Counted from the stretch's first letter, positions 49,238 through 55,752 are shown. The stretch is DNA of 63,156 nt from a virus (IMGVR_UViG_3300032236_000575:1-63156), one strand, 5' to 3'. Numbers and translations: made by a program. Notes: generated from the letters alone by a model not told the origin.

Positions 49238-49380
49238 CAGTGGTTGATGACCATCAGTGCGATGTTGGCGAGTGTGAATGCGGCGAAGATCGATATGACG
49301 ATCGCGCCTACATGAGAATGCAGTGCGGACATGCATGAGACACCGGCTAGTGCGCCGGTTGCGTGCGTCGATGTGGACAT
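49237..49380 (-). CDS. 47-aa membrane peptide
   Basis: ATG 49380 has GAAGGGAGA upstream, and the stop overlaps the next ATG as TGATG. The peptide contains a C-terminal hydrophobic helix (VGAIVISIFAAFTLANIALM). It is the first gene after the tmRNA-like RNA and palindromic site 6. Confidence 0.65.
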   Translation of the reverse strand: MSTSTHATGALAGVSCMSALHSHVGAIVISIFAAFTLANIALMVINH

Positions 49381-49409
49381 CGACTTTCTCCCTTCTCTGG
49401 TTGGTACAC

Positions 49410-49425
49410 CGTTCCAAATGGAACG
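49410..49425. promoter_or_regulatory. Palindromic site 6 (CGTTCCA-AA-TGGAACG)
   Basis: A perfect palindrome with a 2-bp spacer, 30 bp upstream of the first gene of the tiny-gene cluster and 70 bp downstream of the tmRNA-like RNA. GATGC flanks it as at other copies. Confidence 0.6.
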
Positions 49426-49494
49426 ATGCAAAAAACACGCTCTGACCTGCGTAAACGTCGCCGGCGAGAGGTGTTGTCCTACAACGAAATTGAG

Positions 49495-49574
49495 TGGAGC
49501 AGACGAGAATCGAACTCGCGTCCGGCCAGGTCCGCATGCGGATTTCATCTAGCCGTCGAAACCATCCCTGCCCC
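49495..49574 (-). ncRNA. tmRNA-like small RNA (tRNA-like domain only, about 80 nt)
   Basis: Read on the minus strand, the 5' end GGGGCAG pairs with CTGCTCC at the 3' end (7 bp) including G3-U70, the alanine-identity pair of tRNA-Ala and tmRNA. The tmRNA signature TGGTTTCGAC follows instead of a D-stem. A P2-like stem GGCTAG/CTGGCC is capped by TCCG-CATG-CGGA. The T-arm is GCGAG-TTCGATT-CTCGT. The discriminator is A and CCA is not encoded. It therefore has the tRNA-like domain of tmRNA but no tag-coding region or pseudoknots (normal length about 360 nt). No canonical D or anticodon arm can be drawn, so an ordinary tRNA is unlikely. A decayed tmRNA remnant is the main alternative. Confidence 0.7.
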
Positions 49575-49588
49575 TTGCCAATAAGCAA

Positions 49589-49646
49589 GGCTCGCCCCGC
49601 CGCTCAACCTGCGGATTGGAGGACGCAGGGAACAGCGGGGCGAGCC
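49589..49646 (-). terminator. Strong nested hairpin upstream of the tmRNA-like RNA
   Basis: Perfect 12-bp arms (GGCTCGCCCCGC with GCGGGGCGAGCC) enclose an inner 6-bp stem (CCTGCG/CGCAGG). A further small hairpin (CCTTGC-caataa-GCAAGG) at 49573-49590 borders the RNA 5' end. Together they could end the upstream transcript or guide processing of the small RNA. Confidence 0.7.
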
Positions 49647-49738
49647 AGCTTGTCTCTATTCAGTTGTAGGCCAACGGTTTACACGTTGTGCCCCGACTCA
49701 GCAGGTGGGAGGTGGGCCTGCATGAGCCTGTCTAGCTT

Positions 49739-50404
49739 CTACTTGATTGCACCGATGACCTTGAACACCGAAAGCACGTCAGACCATGCGCTTTTGATGT
49801 CCTTGATCGACTCTTTGATGTCACCGGGGTTGATGTCGGCATCGAAGTTGTCACCATCGAATGCCTGCTCCAGAGCATCGGCTGCGGCACGAACGGACTT
49901 GTATGCCTTCTCCAGTGCCTTGCGCTGATCGTGGTACTCGGTTGCGTCTTCGGCCTCGATGTAAGGCTCTTCCTTGTCCTTCTTCTTGAACGTGCGCCCG
50001 TCAGTCGAAACGGTGTCACCCTTCTCGACATCGACAAGATCGCGGTTGACAGTGCCGACACCGACACCGAGCACTGATGCGATCGATCGTTGCGAGATCC
50101 CCTTGCCGGACATCATCGCGGCCATCAGCTTTCGCTCTGCTGTGTCTGACGGCGCGATCTGCACTGCATCGGAGAAGTAGTCGCTGATGCTGTTGTATCC
50201 GAGAGCGAGATGGATCTCGCCCTCGGCAGCTTGAGCCATCAGATCGAACAACGTTGACACACCGTTGCTGATGCTGTCGCTGGCCGATCGGATCTTCTTG
50301 TCGAGCGACTTGGCTTGCGTCTTGTTCAGTTGCGTGACGATCTCTGCTTCTACGATCGTTGTTTCCACGATCGCGATCTCGTTGCTTTCTACTGCTGCGG
50401 TCAT
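49739..50404 (-). CDS. HTH DNA-binding protein, 221 aa
   Basis: Helical throughout. An HTH near residues 105-125 (GISQRSIASVLGVGVGTVNR) is preceded by a YNSISDYFSDAVQIAPSDTA region as in phage ParB/KorB-like HTH proteins. The C-terminal half is a coiled, charged domain (QRKALEKAYKSVRAAADALE). It may be an immunity or lysogeny regulator, since it sits beside the excisionase-like gene and no classic repressor is seen. Confidence 0.65.
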   Translation of the reverse strand: MTAAVESNEIAIVETTIVEAEIVTQLNKTQAKSLDKKIRSASDSISNGVSTLFDLMAQAAEGEIHLALGYNSISDYFSDAVQIAPSDTAERKLMAAMMSGKGISQRSIASVLGVGVGTVNRDLVDVEKGDTVSTDGRTFKKKDKEEPYIEAEDATEYHDQRKALEKAYKSVRAAADALEQAFDGDNFDADINPGDIKESIKDIKSAWSDVLSVFKVIGAIK

Positions 50405-50476
50405 AGGTTGCGCTTTCGGTTGATGTTGTGTGTGACCGTATTCAGTTGTTTTCCTGTCCCGATCGTATGGGCCGGG

Positions 50477-50818
50477 TTAGGTCTGTGTGTGCAGGCCGCG
50501 CATGATGTTGCGGACTGCTTGCTCCCCTGTCGGGTCTGCATAGGTGATGACTGTGTGCAGATCTCGCAGTGCCCTGGCCGCGATGGCGCGGTCTGCGCTG
50601 CTGTTGATCTCGTTGTGTAAGTGATGCCAGAACATCAGCCAGCTTCCTGCGCTGAAGTGTTGGGTGAACTTGACCACGATGCGGTTGTGCCGGTTGGCAC
50701 CCCACGGCAGTTCGTAGTGAGCGACGAACTCGCGCACGAATGCCAGTAGCTCTTTGGTCTGTGGAGGGGAAGTGGATACCCCTGCTGCTGCGGTCGCGAA
50801 GGCGGTCAGGTCGGCCAT
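50477..50818 (-). CDS. Hypothetical 113-aa protein
   Basis: From ATG 50818. The protein is helical with aromatic patches (ELLAFVREFVAHYELPWG, WLMFWHHLHNEINSSAD, AARALRDLHTVITYADP). It is conserved in spirit with small actinobacteriophage proteins, but no family is recognised. It overlaps the excisionase-like gene by 13 bases. Confidence 0.5.
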   Translation of the reverse strand: MADLTAFATAAAGVSTSPPQTKELLAFVREFVAHYELPWGANRHNRIVVKFTQHFSAGSWLMFWHHLHNEINSSADRAIAARALRDLHTVITYADPTGEQAVRNIMRGLHTQT

Positions 50819-51042
50819 CGGCTGCCATCTGTGGGAGTGATCCCGAATTGTGTTCTGGCATCGAAGATGTCGATGGCGCGTGCGATGTCGATGTCGGTGA
50901 AACGCCATCTGCCTTGGATCTTCCGCGCCGGTATGACACCGTCGCGTGCTTGGGCTTTAAGCCATCGAGCCGAGCGTGCTCCGAGCATGACGGTAGCTTC
51001 GTCTGCATCGTGCGTGTGGGGATGGCTTGGGCATACCAACAA
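50806..51042 (-). CDS. xis: Excisionase-like winged HTH protein
   Basis: About 78 aa. The start is uncertain and I use TTG 51042. It has the compact wHTH of recombination directionality factors and MerR-like proteins: ATVMLGARSARWLKAQARDG, then VIPARKIQGRWRFTDIDIAR. It lies just downstream of the integrase gene, the usual place for xis. It would bend attP-side DNA and favour excision. Confidence 0.7.
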   Translation of the reverse strand: MLVCPSHPHTHDADEATVMLGARSARWLKAQARDGVIPARKIQGRWRFTDIDIARAIDIFDARTQFGITPTDGSRWPT

Positions 51043-51185
51043 CTCCCGGCACCTACCTAACGGGGTAAATGCCCTGGGGAAAACGAAAGATCTGCCAGCT
51101 ATAGCTGCAGGCCAGCAAGCGGAAAAGGGTGACGATGTCACCGGGTATGACTGCTTCTGAATGCCGTTGCGCTAGAGCGTGATTG

Positions 51186-51223
51186 GCGAATCTCCCCTCG
51201 TCACCAGGAACAACTGATCTCCA
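51186..51223. repeat. Duplicated regulatory-type repeat, copy A
   Basis: Two blocks, ATCTCCCCTCG and GAACAACTGATCTCCA, occur here in the same order and similar spacing as at 52789-52834. The pair brackets the integrase gene. It may be a shared operator or an att-related site. Confidence 0.5.
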
Positions 51224-51348
51224 GTGACCCAGGTTACACAAGGCTGAACATCGCGCAACCGGCAGCACCGCACTTACAGGAAACTCACAGGCATGCAGAT
51301 GACTACCACACTATGCCGACAAAAAGATCAGGTGCGAGGAAACCTCCG

Positions 51349-52431
51349 CTACCCGAACATCCTCTCAATCGCACTCACTGCCGGATCATCACCCTCGGGA
51401 CCGAGATGGCCGTACACACCGAACGTTGTCCGAATGTCGGTGTGCCCCAACCGTTTCTGAATCACCAAAGGTGGAACACCGGCAGCGATAAGCCACGAAG
51501 CGTGAGTGTGCCGAAGATCGTGGATACGGGGTTGACGGTGCGCCGGTAGGCCCGTGCGCTTCATCGCCGGATACCACACGTTCGTGCGGAACGTGCCAAT
51601 CCTAATCTGATCACCGCGAGTGTTCGTGAACACGAAAGGCTCAGTAAGACAGAGCATTTCGAGTAAGTCTTTGCGGATCTTGATCGTGCGTATCGACTGC
51701 GGTGTCTTCGTCGGGCCGCTGCGGTAGCCGCTCTGACCTCGCCGGAAGCTCTTGTTAATCCTGACCGTGCAGTTGTCGATGTTCACGTCAGCCGGTGTCA
51801 ACGCCACCGCTTCGCCGAAGCGCACGCCAGTCTCGGCCAAGAACGTCACCAACGTCTTGTAGTGATCCGGTATCGCATCGAGAACCTTGCCGAACTCATC
51901 ACGCGAAAGAAACACCGGCTCCGCCGTTTTCGACGTGCGTGCGATCTTCACACTCTTGGCCGGATTCGCGTTCATGTCACCGCGATCGACAGCGACGTTC
52001 AGAGCAGCCGACAGAAGACCGTGCCGGTTGGCGATCGTCTTGCTCGACACCGTGCCCTCTTGAGCTAGCACCCACCGTTCCACATCGGAACGTTGCAACT
52101 CCCGCGCCGGGATCTTTCCGATGCTTGGCCGGATGTCCTTACGCAGGATCGTGCGGTACTCATCGCGAGTGTCTTCATTGATGCCCGTGCGGTCCTCGAT
52201 GTACCGCTCGACCATGTCAGCCACTGTGGCGTTATTGCCCCTTCTACGCTCCGCTGACTGACGAATAGCGTCCAGGGCACCACGAGCACCCAACGTCTTG
52301 ATCAGATCCGAAAATCGTTCCGCCATATCCATAGTCGGGAACGTGGTCGATGACTCGCGCCCCTCGATGCGATAGCGAACATTGAATGTTGTTGTGCCGT
52401 CTTTGCTGCGGTGGACCCGTATGGATGCCAT
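51349..52431 (-). CDS. int: Tyrosine integrase
   Basis: A 360-aa protein. It has an N-terminal arm-binding domain (ASIRVHRSKDGTTTFNVRYR), a core-binding domain (RNNATVADMVERYIEDR), and a catalytic domain with Arg in ETGVRFGEAVAL, HxxR in HDLRHTHASW, RLGHTDIRTTFG, and the Tyr nucleophile in VYGHL. It would recombine attP at 52.51 kb with host tmRNA DNA. It is complete, so the phage is probably temperate. Confidence 0.95.
   Translation of the reverse strand: MASIRVHRSKDGTTTFNVRYRIEGRESSTTFPTMDMAERFSDLIKTLGARGALDAIRQSAERRRGNNATVADMVERYIEDRTGINEDTRDEYRTILRKDIRPSIGKIPARELQRSDVERWVLAQEGTVSSKTIANRHGLLSAALNVAVDRGDMNANPAKSVKIARTSKTAEPVFLSRDEFGKVLDAIPDHYKTLVTFLAETGVRFGEAVALTPADVNIDNCTVRINKSFRRGQSGYRSGPTKTPQSIRTIKIRKDLLEMLCLTEPFVFTNTRGDQIRIGTFRTNVWYPAMKRTGLPAHRQPRIHDLRHTHASWLIAAGVPPLVIQKRLGHTDIRTTFGVYGHLGPEGDDPAVSAIERMFG
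52076..52092. promoter_or_regulatory. Degenerate palindromic site inside int
   Basis: CGTTCCA-CAT-CGGAACG has one arm mismatch and lies in coding sequence. It could be a real regulatory copy or chance. Confidence 0.3.
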
Positions 52432-52507
52432 GTGTACCTCTGTGTGGATAGCGGTGTGGAAACGATGTTTCTTGTCGCTTTTATCCCCTGCGAACTGCAG
52501 TTTTTAG

Positions 52508-52529
52508 TGGAGCTGCCGGGAATCGAACC
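52508..52529. other. attP: attP core matching the 3' end of host tmRNA (ssrA)
   Basis: On the minus strand this reads GG then TTCGATTCCCGGCAGCTCCA, the T-arm and acceptor 3' strand of mycobacterial tmRNA as I recall it. It lies 77 bp upstream of the integrase start in a gene-free stretch. Integration would restore the 3' end of ssrA. Some mycobacteriophages (for example cluster K) are known to use tmRNA as attB. Confidence 0.82.
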
Positions 52530-52637
52530 TCGCACCTAACAGCGATGTTTTTGCAGGTAGAAGCCACACTACACCCCTCGCAACACCACTGCGATATCCA
52601 CATGTGTGCCGATGCGAGCAGGGACGATGCACATCGA

Positions 52638-52653
52638 TGTGGATATATCCACA
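52638..52653. promoter_or_regulatory. 16-bp palindrome TGTGGATATATCCACA near attP
   Basis: A perfect palindrome. Its half TGTGGATA recurs at 52443-52450 and (inverted) at 52595-52602, so three copies flank the attP core. They may be integrase arm-type sites or a repressor operator. Confidence 0.5.
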
Positions 52654-52748
52654 CGCGATCCCTGGCACCTACGAGTTTGCTTGCGCCCCTTCATCATTGG
52701 AAGTCGCAGCAATGTTCCTGGGAAAGCAAAGCAATTTGTGTTGGTGGT

Positions 52749-52775
52749 TTGACATCTCGCAAACGCGGGTAGTAT
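52749..52775 (+). promoter_or_regulatory. Sigma-70-like promoter facing right
   Basis: TTGACA (52749-52754) and TAGTAT (52770-52775) are separated by 15 bp. It points to the only convincing plus-strand gene. The repeat copy B at 52789-52834 lies just downstream and could control it. Confidence 0.45.
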
Positions 52776-52788
52776 CAGCATTGCCCAG

Positions 52789-52834
52789 GCGATCTCCCCT
52801 CGTGGGCCAGTGTGAACAACTGATCTCCAATCAT
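52789..52834. repeat. Duplicated regulatory-type repeat, copy B, with a start-box motif
   Basis: Holds the same two blocks as 51186-51223 and, in addition, the box CTCCAATCAT (ATGATTGGAG on the minus strand) found before most genes at 53.5-59.3 kb. No convincing minus-strand gene follows it, so here the box may act as DNA rather than as a leader. Confidence 0.5.
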
Positions 52835-52871
52835 GGTGTTAGCAAGATCGCCTGGGCCTACACTTCATCGG

Positions 52872-53051
52872 ATGAGCGACATCTGCCCTCGCTGCGGCGA
52901 GATCATCGACGGCTATCCGGCCCTCTCGCGAGTAGACAACAAGACCAACATCTGCAGCCCGTGCGGCATGCGAGAAGCGTTGTGGGACTTCGCGCATCGA
53001 GACACCAATGACCCCATGCCGCCGGTTGACCGGCCAATCGAAACTACATAG
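52872..53051 (+). CDS. Zn-ribbon phage protein; lone plus-strand gene
   Basis: A 59-aa protein. CPRCGEIIDGYPALSRVDNK and ICSPCGMREALWDFA make a CxxC...CxxC zinc site typical of a widespread small phage protein. It is encoded opposite to all other genes and has its own promoter-like sequence. In lysogens it may be expressed from this region. The function is unknown. Confidence 0.8.
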   Translation: MSDICPRCGEIIDGYPALSRVDNKTNICSPCGMREALWDFAHRDTNDPMPPVDRPIETT

Positions 53052-53079
53052 AAAACCTATGTATTAGGTTAAAAGAAAA

Positions 53080-53130
53080 GGGAGGTCCGGCGAGCAGCGT
53101 TCCATCTGGAACGAACCCACCGAACCTCCC
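53080..53130. terminator. Bidirectional terminator-like hairpin between convergent genes
   Basis: GGGAGGT pairs with ACCTCCC, with more pairing inside, between the stops of the plus gene (53051) and a minus gene (53140). The loop contains palindromic site 7, which forms its own small stem. Confidence 0.65.
53098..53113. promoter_or_regulatory. Palindromic site 7 (CGTTCCA-TC-TGGAACG)
   Basis: A perfect palindrome with a 2-bp spacer inside the convergent terminator hairpin. It is the third copy that coincides with or abuts a transcription-ending structure. Confidence 0.6.
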
Positions 53131-53139
53131 CTATTCGAA

Positions 53140-53493
53140 TTAGCTTGGCGCGTAGAACTTTCCGATCATCGCCTCGATCATCGGATCGATCGACTTCGCC
53201 TCACCCTCGCTGTCCGCTCCTCCAGTGACGATCACCGTTCCAGAGAGCGTGTCTCGTCCGGCTGCCTCGGGCTGCAAGAAGTACCACAGAGCGGTGGCGT
53301 TCCTGTTGACCGGCAGACCCTCGATCTTGCCCTCTTCGTTGCACCACATGGTGACGTTGCTTGCCGGGTAGATGGCCTCAAGCCATCCTCCGACAGTGGT
53401 CTTCATTTTCTGGTACTCGGGCCGTTCCCACTCGGTGATCTCGATGTCTCCATCGACGGGGATGACAGCGACTTTGATTGTCTTGCTTGCCAT
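53140..53493 (-). CDS. DUF3846 protein
   Basis: A 117-aa protein matching the DUF3846 pattern: KVAVIPVDGDIEITEWE, VGGWLEAIYPASNVTMWCNE, EGKIEGLPVNRNATALW and LSGTVIVTGG. The family is common on phages and plasmids but its function is unknown. It is preceded by a composite start element. Confidence 0.85.
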   Translation of the reverse strand: MASKTIKVAVIPVDGDIEITEWERPEYQKMKTTVGGWLEAIYPASNVTMWCNEEGKIEGLPVNRNATALWYFLQPEAAGRDTLSGTVIVTGGADSEGEAKSIDPMIEAMIGKFYAPS

Positions 53494-53500
53494 TTCGATT

Positions 53501-53585
53501 CTCCAATCATTGGTGTTTGCGCGGAACTGAATGTTCCAGTCGGCACACCGGGCGGTGAAACCCGATGTGCCGGTGCAGCATTCAG
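53501..53585 (-). promoter_or_regulatory. Composite start element 1 (variant stem)
   Basis: The box ATGATTGGAG lies upstream of the start. Before it is a variant structure: outer stem CTGAATG/CATTCAG and inner stem CGGCACA/TGTGCCG. The outer stem touches the upstream stop codon. Confidence 0.7.
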
Positions 53586-53998
53586 TGCTGTACTACGTCG
53601 GCGTTGCGATACCGCCGCCCAACTGCAAGCAGAAACGCAACCTCCCTCGCATCAGCGACAGAATCACTGTATGCAATTACGCGGAAGTCATCGCGGCAAT
53701 CTTCGATCTGAACGGTGCCGTTGGCACCAGTAGCGAGCATGAAGCCCTCACCCTGGTCGAAGATGTAACAGTCACGGCAGATCCGCTCATCATTCTTGTA
53801 GAAGTAAAGCGGAGCATGATCGCCGCACTCACCGCAACCGTTGTCACAGTTCCTGCCGTCCAAAGCAAACGGATGCGTTGTATGGCAGTCAGGGCACCAG
53901 TACGGCTCTGCATCCGCACGCTGCTCTGCGTACATCTGCTCTGCCGACATGATCGGCTCTCCAGCCTCGTTGAGGTACTCGTTGACACCAAGCATCAT
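53582..53998 (-). CDS. Zn-ribbon protein, 138 aa
   Basis: The ATG at 53998 overlaps the stop of the small gene before it. Cysteine pairs (YWCPDCHTTHPFALDG, NCDNGCGECGDHAPL, ERICRDCYIF) give two zinc sites. The C-terminal FRVIAYSDSVADAREVAFLL is alpha/beta. The function is unknown. Confidence 0.65.
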   Translation of the reverse strand: MMLGVNEYLNEAGEPIMSAEQMYAEQRADAEPYWCPDCHTTHPFALDGRNCDNGCGECGDHAPLYFYKNDERICRDCYIFDQGEGFMLATGANGTVQIEDCRDDFRVIAYSDSVADAREVAFLLAVGRRYRNADVVQH

Positions 53999-54087
53999 CG
54001 AACACCTCCCCTGAGCATCAGAGCCAAGATGAACAGTGACCATACCGGCGTGAGAGCCAGCGAGGCCATGATCTCGTTCTTCTTCAT
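53995..54087 (-). CDS. 30-aa single-helix membrane peptide
   Basis: From ATG 54087, four bases after an ATGATTGGAGATCA box. KKNEIMASLALTPVWSLFIL is followed by a short basic tail. Its stop overlaps the next ATG. The box placement makes translation likely. Confidence 0.6.
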   Translation of the reverse strand: MKKNEIMASLALTPVWSLFILALMLRGGVR

Positions 54088-54093
54088 TGTGAT

Positions 54094-54177
54094 CTCCAAT
54101 CATGTTGTGTTACAGCGAGTCTGAGTGACTCAGCCAGCGCACAGGCCCGAAAGACTGTGCGCCGGAGCGTGACTCAG
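54094..54177 (-). promoter_or_regulatory. Composite start element 2
   Basis: Box ATGATTGGAG at 54094-54103. Inner stem GCGCACAG/CTGTGCGC with loop tCTTTCGGGc-type sequence. Outer stem CTGAGT/ACTCAG overlaps the upstream stop region. Confidence 0.75.
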
Positions 54178-54536
54178 TACTCCAGGTGCGAACCGTAGCT
54201 GCTGAAGTAGCGTTGCTCTGCAGCGACTTCGGCCTCGTACATGGCCTTCTGTTCTTCGTGCCAGTCGAGCTTCGCCAGCGTTTCCGCATCGACCTGGCTG
54301 CGATCGACTTCGTCAACTACGTTGCGCCCGTGGCACTCTTCGCAGGTCTTGTCATACATGCCTGAGCGGTAGTCCTCTGCGAAGTCGGGATCTTCATCGA
54401 AGTAGCGGTTGGGTACGCCGTTACTGAAGATGTCTTGAGTGCCGCCGCCGTTGCATGTTGGGCAGACGATCCTCACGCTGGGCAGGCGCAGTTCTTCCTG
54501 TCCGCCGTCTTCGGTGTCGATGGTTATCTCGATCAT
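54174..54536 (-). CDS. DnaJ-type Zn-finger protein, 120 aa
   Basis: CPTCNGGGTQDIF and CEECHGRNVVD form the paired CxxCxG motifs of DnaJ-like zinc fingers. No J domain is present. The C-terminal half is acidic and helical. It overlaps the upstream gene as ATGA, so this gene needs no start element of its own. Confidence 0.7.
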   Translation of the reverse strand: MIEITIDTEDGGQEELRLPSVRIVCPTCNGGGTQDIFSNGVPNRYFDEDPDFAEDYRSGMYDKTCEECHGRNVVDEVDRSQVDAETLAKLDWHEEQKAMYEAEVAAEQRYFSSYGSHLEY

Positions 54537-54838
54537 TTTGATTCTCCCTTGCTCTCAAGAACATTCGCCAAAGCGTCAACGAAACCGTTCTCCCATTCCT
54601 GGGCGACTTGCCGTGCATGCAGAACTGATTCAACCTCGCGGTACAGCATTGCTCGATCTTTGTTGATCGGGCATGCCGGTTGACGAGGATTCATCGCATA
54701 CACCTTGACGATTCGGTCTGGCTCGATGAGGTGTTCCTCGCCGGTCATGTCGAGCGTGATGTATGTAGCTCCGATGCCCTCTGCACGCTGTGCGCGTTTC
54801 GAGCCGTCTGGAAACATTGTGTCCCAGTCGAGTGTCAT
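54533..54838 (-). CDS. Hypothetical 101-aa protein
   Basis: From ATG 54838, directly after a composite element. GATYITLDMTGEEHLIEPDR is beta-type and MLYREVESVLHARQVAQEWE is helical. No family is recognised. Confidence 0.55.
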   Translation of the reverse strand: MTLDWDTMFPDGSKRAQRAEGIGATYITLDMTGEEHLIEPDRIVKVYAMNPRQPACPINKDRAMLYREVESVLHARQVAQEWENGFVDALANVLESKGESK

Positions 54839-54843
54839 GTGAT

Positions 54844-54925
54844 CTCCAATCATTGTTGTGTTGAGACTGAGTAGCCTCACCCGCATGCATCGGCCCGAAA
54901 GACGATGCAGCGGAGCGGAACTCAG
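54844..54925 (-). promoter_or_regulatory. Composite start element 3
   Basis: Box ATGATTGGAG at 54844-54853. Inner stem GCATC(g)/(c)GATGC replaces the usual CACAG/CTGTG. The outer stem is CTGAG/CTCAG. The inner-stem change is compensated on both sides. Confidence 0.72.
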
Positions 54926-54928
54926 GCT

Positions 54929-55312
54929 TTAGCTCGCGATGAGCTTGGCCGTATGCGACAGCTTTGTAGCCGCCCACGTCCACTTGTGATGATCTGCAAG
55001 ACCGAGATCCCGCAGCACGCTCAAGCGGCTGCTCGCTGCGCTCTGAGAAATGTTGAGCAGCGTTGCAATGCCACGCGAGGTGATGCCATCGGGAAAAGCC
55101 TTGAGGACTTCAAGGGCTTCCAGATAGATCGTTCGCACGGGGATCATGCGCTGATCGTCGTCGCCGCCGGAAACAAGCTCCAGGGCGAACGGCTTCGACT
55201 CGGGAGCATCGTCCTTCTTGGTTCCCAGGTCGATCATCGAGCAGAGAGCGGAAAGCTCTTCAACGGTGTCAGTGCTTACTTCGATCCCGTTGATGTTGAT
55301 CTTGTATGACAT
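54929..55312 (-). CDS. Winged-helix protein, 127 aa
   Basis: The C-terminal half is a wHTH (GITSRGIATLLNISQSAASS, RLSVLRDLGLADHHKWTWAA). The N-terminal half carries ININGIEVSTDTVEELSALC. It is probably a transcription regulator of this early block. It is preceded by a composite element. Confidence 0.65.
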   Translation of the reverse strand: MSYKININGIEVSTDTVEELSALCSMIDLGTKKDDAPESKPFALELVSGGDDDQRMIPVRTIYLEALEVLKAFPDGITSRGIATLLNISQSAASSRLSVLRDLGLADHHKWTWAATKLSHTAKLIAS

Positions 55313-55319
55313 CTGATTA

Positions 55320-55401
55320 CTCCAATCATGGTTGATGTGAGTCTGAGTGACTCAGCCAAACCACAGGCACCGAAGTGACTGTGGCCTGGAGCGTGACTCA
55401 G
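55320..55401 (-). promoter_or_regulatory. Composite start element 4
   Basis: Box ATGATTGGAG at 55320-55329. Inner stem CCACAG/CTGTGG and outer CTGAGT/ACTCAG. The upstream stop codon lies in the element. Confidence 0.73.
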
Positions 55402-55655
55402 ACAGAATTGCTAGACCACTTGATGACCGCGAACTGCGCGATCACGGCGAGATCCTTTTCGAACTCGATGCTGTCATCGATGTCGAAGGAGAGATCCGCG
55501 ACTTGATGTTCATTTTCCGAGAGGGCGAAGGTGGTGCCCTTGGAGTGAGCCTGCGGCCAGCCGCGATTGACCAACGCAGCCTCGATGAGGTCGCGGTAGT
55601 CGATCGCGTCGGCTATGGGAGGAACCTGTGCCTCGACGTAGACACTTGTTGTCAT
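55398..55655 (-). CDS. Hypothetical 85-aa protein
   Basis: From ATG 55655 after a composite element. SVYVEAQVPPIADAIDYRDL and DLSFDIDDSIEFEKDLAVIA are alpha/beta. No family is recognised. Confidence 0.55.
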   Translation of the reverse strand: MTTSVYVEAQVPPIADAIDYRDLIEAALVNRGWPQAHSKGTTFALSENEHQVADLSFDIDDSIEFEKDLAVIAQFAVIKWSSNSV

Positions 55656-55663
55656 GTTTCGAT

Positions 55664-55745
55664 CTCCAATCATTGTTGTGATGTGAGGTGAGTACCTCAC
55701 CCAACGCACAGACCCGAAAGCCTGTGCGCTGGAGCGGAACTCACA
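55664..55745 (-). promoter_or_regulatory. Composite start element 5
   Basis: Box ATGATTGGAG at 55664-55673. Inner stem CGCACAG/CTGTGCG with CTTTCGGGT loop. The outer stem is changed to GTGAGT/ACTCAC, a compensated pair swap relative to other copies. Confidence 0.75.
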
Positions 55746-55752
55746 TCCCTAC

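Noticed and set aside
49495-49574. Ordinary tRNA gene
   Set aside because: The T-arm and acceptor stem fit, but no D-stem or 5+7 anticodon arm can be drawn and the TGGTTTCGAC element is a tmRNA hallmark.
52508-52529. Phage-encoded tmRNA or tRNA 3' end
   Set aside because: Only the T-arm and acceptor 3' strand are present with no matching 5' half nearby, so it is an attachment-site core rather than a gene.
52569-52781. Minus-strand 70-codon frame after the repeat copy B
   Set aside because: It overlaps the TGTGGATA palindrome and attP-flanking DNA and has no family pattern. Its start is preceded by GGGGAGAT, so it is not excluded, only unsupported.
53582-54103. Translation starting at the ATG of the ATGATTGGAG box
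   Set aside because: The box ATG would give an MIGD... fusion in several genes, but in each case a better ATG or GTG lies 4-12 bases after the embedded GGAG, so the box ATG is not taken as the start.
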